A stretch of DNA of 25,358 bases from an uncultured Collinsella sp. (GTDB lineage: Bacteria; Actinomycetota; Coriobacteriia; Coriobacteriales; Coriobacteriaceae). Location: positions 1 through 25,358 of the forward strand of contig CABUHI010000022.1 in assembly GCA_902491345.1 (NCBI GenBank), in the 5' to 3' direction. Position numbers and translations under genes: made by a program. Positions 1-7,767 of the stretch are shown here, piece by piece. Positions within the stretch are counted from its first letter, which is position 1; each line of letters starts with the position of its first letter. The notes under the pieces are model-generated. The model made no database searches. It saw nothing but the letters and a program-made list of their open reading frames with translations, and had not been told where the DNA came from.

Positions 1-2330
1 GCCAGGGCATCGCCGCCGAGCGCTTTGAGCTGGGCCAGGATTTGCTGGGCTGCCGTATCACTCTCAAGATACGCCGAGAATGCGGAAGCAAGCTTTGACG
101 CGTCCTTAAGATCTTCGGGCAACAGCGCCTTAAACTGATCAGACCGCAAAAAGCCCTCAAACAGCCGGTTGGCAAGCGTTCCCGCCTGCTGCATTTGCTC
201 GGGTGTGAGTTCCAGACCGTCAAAGATACCCGAGAAATCTGGGGTTGGCGTTTTGGCCATGATGTCGCTGAAGTCGATGTCCTTACCAACGCCCGAAAGG
301 TCAATGTCCAGCCCGGACAAGTCAAGACCAGACAGGTCCATACCGCCGGCCGCACCCGAGAGCGCAGACGCATCGAACGAGAACGCGCTCTTCAGCGCTG
401 CCTCGTCCACACTGAACATGCTGCCCAGGTCCACGCCCTGTTTGGCCTCGCCTTGCAGCTCATCGAAAGACTTGCCCGTAAAGACATCCGTCTCGGGGTG
501 GGCGAGTTGTTCCTGCACAATCTGCGAATCGGCAGCGCGCTCCATAAGCTGGCGAGTCAGCGCATGCGTATAGGCAATGCCCGGGGACAACGCGCTCGCG
601 TTGGCCGTCTCGTTGGGTCGCACCACGCCCACAATGTGCACATCGATACCGTCGGCGACCTTGGCTGCCATAAAGTCGGCGTCGTCAGACATGTCAGTCC
701 ACATGCCGGTCTCTTCGTTTTTGCGATAGGCATCGGCCGGCGACAACACCTTAAACGTCGTGGACAACGCATCATCGTAGGTAAAGTCGGTGCCGGTCTC
801 GGGCGTTTCGACCCCACCGTCAGCCGTCATAGCGCTGTTTACCAGATCGTTGAGCTCATTGATATCCAGCGCGCCGATGCTGTAGAGCGTATAGTCGCCC
901 ACCGTGCCACGACTCGAAAGCACCATCACGGCTTCGTTGGCAGACGTGGGCCAATGACCGGCGACGACATCGTACTGGCTGTCGAGCAGGCTCTGGTCGT
1001 CAATCATCTCGTTAAAGACCGAGGTTCCCATGGATTCCATGCTCACCGTTGCCGCCGAGCTCGCGCCTCCGCTCATGGCCTCGGTCATGGCGTTGGGCAC
1101 CAGTCGGACAGGCTTCTCATCGCCCTTGCCGGCACGATAGACAACCGGCGATACACCGTAGCCGTACTGAATGGCGTTGACCTCTTTATCGATGCCGTCG
1201 CCACCGGCATCGAGCCATGCCTTAAAGCTCGTCAAGTCGTTGGACTTAACACTTGCAAACATATCCTTTACGGCCGTGACCACAGGAATCTTATCGGTTC
1301 CCTTAGCCTTGCCACCGGCACTGTCGTCGGACGAATCCACATTTTCAGGCGAGTCATCATCCGCAGTTCCCTGCCCGCCCATCATGGACGACAGGTCGTA
1401 ATCCTGCTTGGAAATGGTGAGCGGGTAGCTCGAGAGCGTATCCTCCTCGACCTTTTTGATGTAGCCGTTTACACCATTGGACAGCGCCAGAATCGCCGCG
1501 ATACCGATAATGCCAATCGACCCCGCAAAGGCCGTCATGGCCGTACGGCCCTTCTTGGTCATAAGGTTGCGGGCAGAAAGCCCCAGCGCCGTCACAAAGC
1601 TCATCGAGGTTTTGCGCGTAGGCTTTGCCTCGCGGCGCGTGGCGTCAGCGACATCGAAAGGATCGGAATCGTCGGTGATCTTGCCGTCCGCCAGGTTGAC
1701 GATGCGCGTGGCGTATTGGTACGCCAGCTCGGGATTGTGCGTGACCATAATAACCAGACGGTCGCGCGCCACGTCCTTGAGCAAGTCCATGACCTGCACG
1801 GACGTTGTGGAATCCAAGGCGCCGGTCGGCTCGTCTGCCAGCACGATCTCGGGATCGTTAATCAGGGCGCGGGCGATGGCCACGCGCTGCATCTGCCCGC
1901 CCGAAAGCTGGCTCGGGCGCTTGTTAACGTGCTCGCCCAGGCCGACTTTCTCCAACGCCTCGCGCGCACGCTGGCGGCGCTCGGCGTGCCCCACACCCGT
2001 GAGCGTAAGCGCCAGCTCCACGTTTTCCAAAATGGTCTGATGCGGAATGAGGTTATAGCTCTGGAACACAAAGCCGATGCGGTTATTGCGATAGGCATCC
2101 CAATCGCGATCGTGAAAATCCTTGGTCGAAATACCGTCGATCAGCAGATCACCGGAATCAAAGTGATCGAGCCCACCGATAACGTTGAGCATCGTAGTTT
2201 TACCCGAGCCCGAGGGACCCAGAATGGCCACGAACTCGTTATCGCGAAAAGCCAGGCTTACGCCGTCGAGCGCCACCTGCGTAAACGACTGGGTAACGTA
2301 CCTTTTGCAAATACCTTTGAGCTCCAGCAT
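1..2330 (-). CDS. MacB-like ABC transporter, ATP-binding domain fused to FtsX-type permease (3' end beyond window)
   Basis: The minus-strand frame is open from ATG at 2330 to the window edge (776 codons). GGGAGAGG lies about 7 nt upstream of the ATG. The N-terminal ~225 residues are a LolD/MacB-type ATPase: Walker A GPSGSGKTT (residues 38-46), signature LSGGQMQR, Walker B IVLADEPTG, and the switch-region MVTHN. A membrane helix follows near residues 255-285 (the stretch around FAGSIGIIGIAAILALSNG). After it comes a long, Asp/Gly/Ser-rich domain that should lie outside the membrane, as in MacB-type transporters. The C-terminal helices would be encoded beyond base 1. Family knowledge: these mechanotransmission pumps move lipoproteins, peptides or antimicrobials; the substrate cannot be read here. 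It is transcribed in the same direction as the TlpA gene but separated by a terminator, so probably has its own promoter in 2331-2470. Confidence 0.93.
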   Translation of the reverse strand, partial: MLELKGICKRYVTQSFTQVALDGVSLAFRDNEFVAILGPSGSGKTTMLNVIGGLDHFDSGDLLIDGISTKDFHDRDWDAYRNNRIGFVFQSYNLIPHQTILENVELALTLTGVGHAERRQRAREALEKVGLGEHVNKRPSQLSGGQMQRVAIARALINDPEIVLADEPTGALDSTTSVQVMDLLKDVARDRLVIMVTHNPELAYQYATRIVNLADGKITDDSDPFDVADATRREAKPTRKTSMSFVTALGLSARNLMTKKGRTAMTAFAGSIGIIGIAAILALSNGVNGYIKKVEEDTLSSYPLTISKQDYDLSSMMGGQGTADDDSPENVDSSDDSAGGKAKGTDKIPVVTAVKDMFASVKSNDLTSFKAWLDAGGDGIDKEVNAIQYGYGVSPVVYRAGKGDEKPVRLVPNAMTEAMSGGASSAATVSMESMGTSVFNEMIDDQSLLDSQYDVVAGHWPTSANEAVMVLSSRGTVGDYTLYSIGALDINELNDLVNSAMTADGGVETPETGTDFTYDDALSTTFKVLSPADAYRKNEETGMWTDMSDDADFMAAKVADGIDVHIVGVVRPNETANASALSPGIAYTHALTRQLMERAADSQIVQEQLAHPETDVFTGKSFDELQGEAKQGVDLGSMFSVDEAALKSAFSFDASALSGAAGGMDLSGLDLSGLDIDLSGVGKDIDFSDIMAKTPTPDFSGIFDGLELTPEQMQQAGTLANRLFEGFLRSDQFKALLPEDLKDASKLASAFSAYLESDTAAQQILAQLKALGGDAL

Positions 2331-2475
2331 GGACGGCAACCTCTCCCACGCGGGCACCCTGCCCGCTCTCCCCCGCCGTTCGTATTCGACGCGTTTGTCC
2401 TACTCTATCCCCATTTTTGCCGGCGCCAGTGAGGAATGTAGGGAACCGCGCCAAAAAACGAACGGGACGGCGCCT

Positions 2476-2503
2476 AAAAGAAGAGGCCCCGAGCGGGACC
2501 TCT
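2476..2503 (-). terminator. Rho-independent terminator after the TlpA-like gene
   Basis: On the minus strand AGAGG pairs with CCTCT, then one A/C mismatch and three further G-C pairs close a 4-nt loop. A T-rich tail (TTCTTTTA) follows. It lies 80 bases past the stop of the thioredoxin-like gene and separates it from the ABC transporter. Confidence 0.7.
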
Positions 2504-2582
2504 ATATGGTGGAGATTATCTTGAAAGGCAGCGGACTACTCCGCACAGCGGCGCACGATCCTCGCCATGCTTTACGCGTTTT

Positions 2583-3554
2583 CTACTGCTCGCTATTCGC
2601 GATCGCCTGGTCAATAAGCTTGTCGAGCGCTGCGCGCTGCTCAGCGGAGCTGATGGCTCCCACGATTGGATCCCCTACGATGTTGCCATTCTGATCGATG
2701 ACATACGTCGTCGGGAACGAGAACAAATTTGACGTAAACTTACCGGCCTCGCTATCCGACTTGAACCAGACGTTCTTATACGTCACGCCCTTCTTGCTCA
2801 GCACGTCCTTGGCATCTGCAATCTCGCCCTTGTTGCCATCGAGCGTAAAGGAATTGACGCCCACGACCTGGCCGCCCTTCTTGGCCAGCTCCTGATTCAG
2901 TTTCTCAAGATCGCCCAGCTCGCCCACGCACGGCTTGCAAGTAGTGAACCAGAAGTTCATGACGGTGACTTTGTTCTTAGAGAACAGCTCGTCGCTGCTC
3001 ACGTCGTTGCCATCCAGGTCCTTGCCCGTAAAGCCGGGGAACTTCGTCGCCTCGCTCGAAGCATTGGCACCAGCCGTCATGCCAGCGGCCGAAGCGTCGA
3101 CGCTCTCGCCTGCACTCGGCGTGCTTCCACAGCCGGGGAACTCCTTCTCCAGGCTCTCGAGCTTGTCCTCGATCTCCTTGATCTGCTGTGCACCGGCCTT
3201 GAGTGTCTTAAGCTCATCCGCCGTGAACTCATCCTTGGCGCCGTCGATGGTCTTGAGCAGGAAATCGCCGTAATTGCTGCCGTCCTCAATCATTGCCGAG
3301 TCTTTATTTGCCGCATTGAATACCTTTTCCCACAGCGCGTTATCACTCGAAAAGATCTCGTTCTCCTTCTGCATGAGCTTCGCATACAGCTCGGCGGCCT
3401 CGTCGGCATTGGCCGGCTTCTGCGCAGTGAGTTCTGCGATCTTAGGATCGGAGCTCGCAGATTCGCTCGCATTGCCGCCAGGTGCCGAGCACGCCACAAG
3501 ACACAAGGCCAGCACCGGCACCATAAACAGGGCCGCAATCTTAGAAAGCTTCAT
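2583..3554 (-). CDS. TlpA/ResA-like thioredoxin-fold lipoprotein
   Basis: 323 aa. Start ATG at 3554 has GGAGG 8 nt upstream. An N-terminal hydrophobic signal ends in the lipobox LVAC (Cys22), so the mature protein should be lipid-anchored outside the membrane. Residues ~35-140 form a charged helical domain, then a Ser/Ala-rich linker. The redoxin domain starts near 170, with FWFTTCKPC carrying the CxxC pair Cys206/Cys209 and the cis-Pro stretch FPTTYVID near residue 287. Family role: thiol-disulfide exchange on exported proteins, or redox relay. The gene starts 29 nt after the NapH-like gene ends and is probably co-transcribed with it, which suggests the membrane Fe-S protein keeps this CxxC reduced or takes electrons from it. 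That link is inference. Confidence 0.9.
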   Translation of the reverse strand: MKLSKIAALFMVPVLALCLVACSAPGGNASESASSDPKIAELTAQKPANADEAAELYAKLMQKENEIFSSDNALWEKVFNAANKDSAMIEDGSNYGDFLLKTIDGAKDEFTADELKTLKAGAQQIKEIEDKLESLEKEFPGCGSTPSAGESVDASAAGMTAGANASSEATKFPGFTGKDLDGNDVSSDELFSKNKVTVMNFWFTTCKPCVGELGDLEKLNQELAKKGGQVVGVNSFTLDGNKGEIADAKDVLSKKGVTYKNVWFKSDSEAGKFTSNLFSFPTTYVIDQNGNIVGDPIVGAISSAEQRAALDKLIDQAIANSEQ

Positions 3555-3583
3555 AGTCGTTCCTCCGTTTTGTCGAAGCTTGT

Positions 3584-4486
3584 TTACTTTTTATCGGCGG
3601 TCAAGGGGAGCTTTTCCGCCGACACATCCAGGCCATAGCGATAGCTGATGGCATCGACGGGACAGGCCCCGATGCACTTTCCGCACCGGATGCATTCGGC
3701 ATGATTGGGCGCGCGGACCACATCAACGTCCATCTGACAAACCTTTGAGCACTTGCCGCACGAGACACATTTGCATGCATCGACCCGGATGCCCAGTAGG
3801 GATACCTTATTCATGAGCGCATAGAATGCGCCGAGTGGACAAATCCATTTGCAGAAGGGGCGGTAGAACAAAACGCTCAGCACTACCACGGCAATGAGAA
3901 CGGCAAGTTTCCAAGTAAAGAGATGTCCCAACGCAGATCGAATGCCGGCATTGGCAATGGCTAGCGGAATGGCGCCCTCGAGCACGCCCTGCGGACAGAT
4001 GTACTTACAAAAGAACGGGTCGCCCATGCCCACGTCGTTAACCACCAAGACGGGCAGCAGCACCACGGCAAACAGCAGCACGACGTACTTGATGTACGTG
4101 AGCGGCTTAAGCTTTTTCGTGGAGAACTTTTTGCCGGGAATCTTGTGAAGCAGCTCCTGCAGCCAGCCAAACGGGCACAGAAAGCCGCATACAAATCGTC
4201 CCAGCAGCACGCCGAGCAAAATGAGCGTACCGGTAACATAGTAAGAAAAGTTGAACTTGGATGAACCTACCACCGACTGGAACGACCCGATGGGGCACGC
4301 ACCCGATGCCGCAGGGCACGAATAGCAATTAAGTCCAGGTACGCAGACTGTTTTTCCCGCGCCCTGATAGATGCCGCCTTTGGCAAAGTTTGGCAGGTGA
4401 ATGTTGGTGACCAGCGTCGCCGCCGCCTGAATGAGTCCGCGAAATCGGGCCAAAACATGCGACGCGGTGTTTGCTCTTTTATCCAA
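3584..4486 (-). CDS. NapH-like 4Fe-4S membrane protein (TTG start)
   Basis: 300 aa from a TTG at 4486. The frame stays open upstream, but the preceding codons cover another real gene (the CXXC micropeptide) in a different frame. The TTG overlaps that gene's stop and has GGAG 10 nt upstream, so TTG is preferred over the more upstream ATG at 4573. There are several membrane helices (about residues 84-106, 131-150, 192-208). CxxxCP motifs of the NapH/MauN/CcoG group are seen at GFLCPFG, KYICPQG and KWICPLG. Two C-terminal [4Fe-4S] ferredoxin motifs are complete: Cys240/243/246/250 and Cys265/268/271/275-Pro. Family role: electron transfer between the quinone pool or cytoplasm and an extracytoplasmic acceptor. 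The downstream TlpA-like lipoprotein is the obvious candidate acceptor. Confidence 0.88.
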   Translation of the reverse strand: MDKRANTASHVLARFRGLIQAAATLVTNIHLPNFAKGGIYQGAGKTVCVPGLNCYSCPAASGACPIGSFQSVVGSSKFNFSYYVTGTLILLGVLLGRFVCGFLCPFGWLQELLHKIPGKKFSTKKLKPLTYIKYVVLLFAVVLLPVLVVNDVGMGDPFFCKYICPQGVLEGAIPLAIANAGIRSALGHLFTWKLAVLIAVVVLSVLFYRPFCKWICPLGAFYALMNKVSLLGIRVDACKCVSCGKCSKVCQMDVDVVRAPNHAECIRCGKCIGACPVDAISYRYGLDVSAEKLPLTADKK

Positions 4487-4625
4487 TTCCGATACACTCC
4501 AAGCACAGCCTAATCGCTTTGGCCAGCACGGCATCCGCCTCGCCACGCATAACGCCAAAGCACACCATGGCAATTCCGACGATCAACAAAGCGACCTGTA
4601 CCATGGGTTTTACCGCTTTGAACAA
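4479..4625 (-). CDS. CXXC-motif micropeptide, CD1871A-like
   Basis: A 48-aa frame on the minus strand ends at TAA 4479-4481. The likely start is TTG at 4625, with AAGGAG about 8 nt upstream; an ATG at 4604-4606 is an alternative. The peptide has one hydrophobic helix (VQVALLIVGIAMVCFGVMRG) followed by a short amphipathic tail ending LCLECIGIG, with a CLEC motif. This layout matches the small CXXC-motif proteins of the CD1871A type that I recall sitting beside NapH-like ferredoxins and TlpA-like lipoproteins. The stop overlaps the TTG start of the NapH-like gene by 8 nt, indicating translational coupling. It is probably a small subunit or redox partner of the membrane Fe-S protein; the function itself is inference. 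Confidence 0.75.
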   Translation of the reverse strand: MFKAVKPMVQVALLIVGIAMVCFGVMRGEADAVLAKAIRLCLECIGIG

Positions 4626-4715
4626 CTCGACCACTCCTTTCGTTACGCGACCATTGGACCATATCGACTATAAAATCCATGTTAAGCGCGATTTGGAATG
4701 TGCAAGGAGACTGTT
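4626..4715. promoter_or_regulatory. Divergent promoter region between redox operon and two-component genes
   Basis: This 90-base gap separates two divergent operons. Overlapping -10-like hexamers are seen: TATAAA at 4669-4674 on plus and TATAGT at 4672-4667 on minus. No good -35 hexamer stands at 16-18 bp on either side, which would fit activator-dependent promoters, for example control by the adjacent response regulator. The hexamers are only suggestive. Confidence 0.35.
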
Positions 4716-5390
4716 ATGCGTATTTTGATCGTCGAAGACGAGCGAGCACTGTGCGATGCAATCGCGCGCAGCTTGCGAAACTTGGCGTACAGCGTCGACT
4801 GCTGTCACGATGGACGGGAGGCGCTCGACCTGCTGGGCGTCGAAGTCTTTGACGTCGTGGTACTCGACCTCAACCTTCCCCGTATCGATGGCATGACCGT
4901 GCTCAGGGAACTTAGGAAAACCGACTGCGAGACCAAGGTGCTGATTCTGTCCGCACGTGGCGAAGTATCCGATAAAGTCGACGGACTCGATGCCGGCGCC
5001 AACGATTACCTCACCAAGCCGTTTCATCTGGACGAACTTGCAGCAAGGATCCGCAGCCTTACCCTCAGGCGCTTCGCACAAAGCGACATAGTTTTAGCCT
5101 GCGGAAAGCTCCGCTTTGACACCAAGGCGCGCATCGCTTCCGTGGACAGCGAGACCTTATCTCTTACGCGCAAGGAAACGGGAATCTTGGAATACCTGAT
5201 GCTTAATCAGGGGCGTCCGGTAAGTCAAGAGGAGCTCATCGAGCACGTTTGGGATAGCAGTGTGAACAGCTTTAGCAACGCAACCCGCGTTCATATCTCG
5301 TCGCTCCGCAAAAAGCTACGCAGCGCTTTGGGATACGACCCGATTCGCAATCGGATTGGAGAGGGCTACGTTATGGAGGATGGCGAATGA
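4716..5390 (+). CDS. OmpR-family response regulator
   Basis: 224 aa. ATG at 4716 has AAGGAG 7 nt upstream and gives the canonical MRILIVEDE start; a more upstream ATG at 4698 lacks this site. The receiver domain (residues 1-~118) has acidic Glu7/Asp8, phosphoacceptor Asp51 in VVVLDLNLP, and the conserved Lys in LTKPFHLDEL. The C-terminal winged helix (~127-222) has the typical TRKETGILEYLM and TRVHISSLRKKL stretches. The gene overlaps the kinase start by 4 nt (ATGA). It is divergent from the CXXC/NapH/TlpA operon, so that operon is a reasonable target; this is inference. Confidence 0.95.
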   Translation: MRILIVEDERALCDAIARSLRNLAYSVDCCHDGREALDLLGVEVFDVVVLDLNLPRIDGMTVLRELRKTDCETKVLILSARGEVSDKVDGLDAGANDYLTKPFHLDELAARIRSLTLRRFAQSDIVLACGKLRFDTKARIASVDSETLSLTRKETGILEYLMLNQGRPVSQEELIEHVWDSSVNSFSNATRVHISSLRKKLRSALGYDPIRNRIGEGYVMEDGE

Positions 5391-6538
5391 AAGGGCTTTC
5401 GCTGCAATGGCGCATAACGATTATGACGGCACTGCTCACGTGTGCGGCGTGCGTGCTGACGAACTGTCTGGTCGGCTATACGGGCATGCGCTACATGGAT
5501 GCTATCGGCAGCGACATCTCGGCCCTTAGCGCAGCCGGCGTAGATGCACCTCAGGCGTTTGACCCAACGAAGGGGAGCCTCGATGACGAGGTCACGATCG
5601 TCGTAAACGACGCACAGGAGTCTTTTGGCACGACAGCCTGGTACATCACGGCTGGAGTCACACTCCTTGGCGGCGCGCTGGCATACTTTGTGAGCGGCCG
5701 TGCACTCAAACCGCTACGGGCTTTTGCAGCCCAGGTAGAGCGCGTGCAGCCTGACAACCTAAGCGAAATCAGACTCAGTGAAGATGTGCCCACCGAGCTA
5801 CAGCGATGCAGCGCCTCTTTCAACGACATGATCGCTCGTCTTGGCGAAGGGTTCTCTGCACAGCGTCAATTTACCGGCAACGCCGCACACGAGCTGCGCA
5901 CCCCGCTCGCCCTTATGCAAGCACAGATTGAACTATTCATCTCCGAGCACTCCGGTTTGCAACCCGAAACAGTCGAGCTGCTCGGCCTGCTACAAGAACA
6001 AACCGAGCGCATGTCTCGAATGACCAAGGTATTGCTCGAGATGAGTGAGCTCCGCAGCGTTCCTTGCGAGGACGATGTCGAACTTGGTCCCTTGTCCGAA
6101 GAGGTCCTCACCGACCTTGCGCCACTTGCCGAGGATAAGGACATAACCCTCGATTGCGCCGGAGACGCTTTAGTAATCGGGAGCGACACGCTCCTCTATC
6201 GGCTGGTGTTTAACCTGGCCGAAAACGCCATCCGTTACAGCCGCTCCGGCTCGACTGTCAACGTCTCCATCTGCGACAACGACAGCCACGTGTTCCTGCG
6301 AGTCGAGGACCAGGGCCCGGGAATACCCAAGAAATACCGAGAGAGCATCTTCCAGCCGTTCTTTCGTCTAGACAAATCCCGCAGCAGGGCATACGGCGGC
6401 GCAGGACTCGGGCTAGCGCTTGTTTGGGAGATTGCAGCCCTACACGGCGGCACGGTAGAGGTCGAAGCAAGTTCCGAGAACGGGACCACCATGCTCGTAA
6501 GTCTTCCAAAACGATCCGCAGCGTCAACCGAACAGTAA
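5387..6538 (+). CDS. Sensor histidine kinase (HisKA/HATPase)
   Basis: 383 aa, overlapping the regulator by 4 nt. Membrane helices lie at about residues 12-32 and 82-103 and flank a short (~50 aa) extracytoplasmic loop. Next come a HAMP-like linker (~104-156), the H-box FTGNAAHELRTPLAL with His168, N-box NLAENAIRYS, G1 box DQGPGIP, F-box IFQPFFRLD and G2 box GGAGLGLALVWEI. All boxes needed for autophosphorylation are present. The small sensing loop gives no clue to the ligand. The pair most likely controls the divergent redox operon and/or itself. Confidence 0.95.
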   Translation: MKGLSLQWRITIMTALLTCAACVLTNCLVGYTGMRYMDAIGSDISALSAAGVDAPQAFDPTKGSLDDEVTIVVNDAQESFGTTAWYITAGVTLLGGALAYFVSGRALKPLRAFAAQVERVQPDNLSEIRLSEDVPTELQRCSASFNDMIARLGEGFSAQRQFTGNAAHELRTPLALMQAQIELFISEHSGLQPETVELLGLLQEQTERMSRMTKVLLEMSELRSVPCEDDVELGPLSEEVLTDLAPLAEDKDITLDCAGDALVIGSDTLLYRLVFNLAENAIRYSRSGSTVNVSICDNDSHVFLRVEDQGPGIPKKYRESIFQPFFRLDKSRSRAYGGAGLGLALVWEIAALHGGTVEVEASSENGTTMLVSLPKRSAASTEQ

Positions 6539-6605
6539 AACGAAAGGGGTCCCGAGCAACAGGAGTACAATTGCTGCATTGTTGCCACCTGATGGGAGAT
6601 GGAAG

Positions 6606-7610
6606 ATGGACTGCGATGGCTACCCACGCATTCCCATGCCGTTGATGTGCACTGCCTTTGTGCCGGGGCAGATTGACGCTGCGGTTGCAGGCATTTCCGA
6701 CCCCGATTCGCGCGCCATTGCCACGACAGAAGCGCTGTACTTTCGCGGACAGGCCACGCTCGCCGCCGAGGCAGCACGCCCCTATCTTGACGCCACCGAT
6801 CCCGCACTGCGCTATTCCGCATGCCTTATCTGCGGATATGCCAGTCTGTCGCTCAATCGTATCGCCGATGCCCGCCGTTGCCTTGCGGGCATCCTCGATA
6901 CGCCAACTGACGAGGAATCGCCCGCCGTCCACGCCACGCATATCCTGTTCGCCTCCGCTGCGAGCGTCCTGCTGCACCTGCCTTCCCCGCATTCCGCCGA
7001 AGAGTTTTATCCGCTTGCGGCGCATCTGCCCGAAGGCCTGCGCCTGTTCGCCAGCTACGTGATGGCGCATGCCCTATACCTGCGCGGCGAATATGGCCGC
7101 AGTCTGGGCATGGCGGAAAACGCCCTGATCATGAAACAGGGAAGTTATCCCATCTCGGAGCTGTTCCTGCACCTGTCGGCTTCCATGGCCTGCATGAGCC
7201 TCAAGGACATCGACGCCGCAAAGGCACACTTCGGAGCCGCTTGGGACGTTGCGCGTCCCGACGGCCTTGTCGAACTTATCGGCGAGCACCACGGCCTTTT
7301 GCAGGGGCTTATCGAGGCGTGTCTAAAAACGCAATACCCTGACGACTTCGCACGCATCATCGAGATTACGTATCGATTCAGCTACGGCTGGCGGCGCATC
7401 CACAACCCCGATTCGGGCGAGGACGTGGCCGACGATCTAACGACCACGGAATTCACCATGGCCATGCTCGCCTGTCGCGGGTGGACCAACGCCGAAATCG
7501 CACGCCATATGGGAGTATCGCCGGGCACCGTCAAAAACCGCCTATCAGGAGTGTATGCCAAGCTTGGTATCGGAACTCGCGCCGAGCTGGTTGCCCACAT
7601 GTTGCGCTAG
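6606..7610 (+). CDS. LuxR-type transcriptional regulator with helical (TPR-like) N-terminal region
   Basis: 334 aa from ATG 6606, which has GGGAG at 6594-6598. An ATG at 6579 in the same frame lacks a site. Residues ~1-250 are Ala-rich helical repeats (for example AVAGISD, EALYFRGQA, AAHLPEGLRL) without an obvious receiver or ligand domain. The C-terminal ~60 residues are a clear LuxR/GerE helix-turn-helix: LTTTEFTMAMLACRG, then TNAEIARHMGVSPGTVKNRL and VYAKLGIGTRAELV. It lies on the same strand and 157 nt upstream of the giant surface protein gene, which is the likely target. Similar large LuxR proteins are numerous in Coriobacteriia, often next to exported proteins. Confidence 0.85.
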   Translation: MDCDGYPRIPMPLMCTAFVPGQIDAAVAGISDPDSRAIATTEALYFRGQATLAAEAARPYLDATDPALRYSACLICGYASLSLNRIADARRCLAGILDTPTDEESPAVHATHILFASAASVLLHLPSPHSAEEFYPLAAHLPEGLRLFASYVMAHALYLRGEYGRSLGMAENALIMKQGSYPISELFLHLSASMACMSLKDIDAAKAHFGAAWDVARPDGLVELIGEHHGLLQGLIEACLKTQYPDDFARIIEITYRFSYGWRRIHNPDSGEDVADDLTTTEFTMAMLACRGWTNAEIARHMGVSPGTVKNRLSGVYAKLGIGTRAELVAHMLR

Positions 7611-7631
7611 CGGCCAGACTGCCCGGCGTAT

Positions 7632-7661
7632 CGAAAGCACTCCGGGGGCCTAGCGCTTTCG
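7632..7661 (+). terminator. Weak hairpin after the LuxR-type gene
   Basis: CGAAAGC (7632-7638) pairs with GCTTTCG (7655-7661) around a 16-nt GC-rich loop. There is no U-run behind it, so it may be an inefficient terminator or only a structure in the leader of the following gene. Confidence 0.3.
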
Positions 7662-7767
7662 CGCGCTCAAATTGGACATTTTGACCCTCGAACGGCACTA
7701 CCGCCACGGGGCACCTTCTCGCAAAATTGGATTATTTCCACCGAAATTTGCGGGATGGGAGCCCAAA

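Noticed and set aside
195..2432. 745-aa plus-strand frame opposite the ABC transporter
   Set aside because: Arg/His-rich shadow without domain or ribosome binding site; the minus strand has all ABC motifs.
3584..4573. Longer version of the NapH-like protein starting at ATG 4573
   Set aside because: The extra 29 residues lie over the CXXC micropeptide in another frame, show no signal or family match, and have no suitable ribosome binding site.
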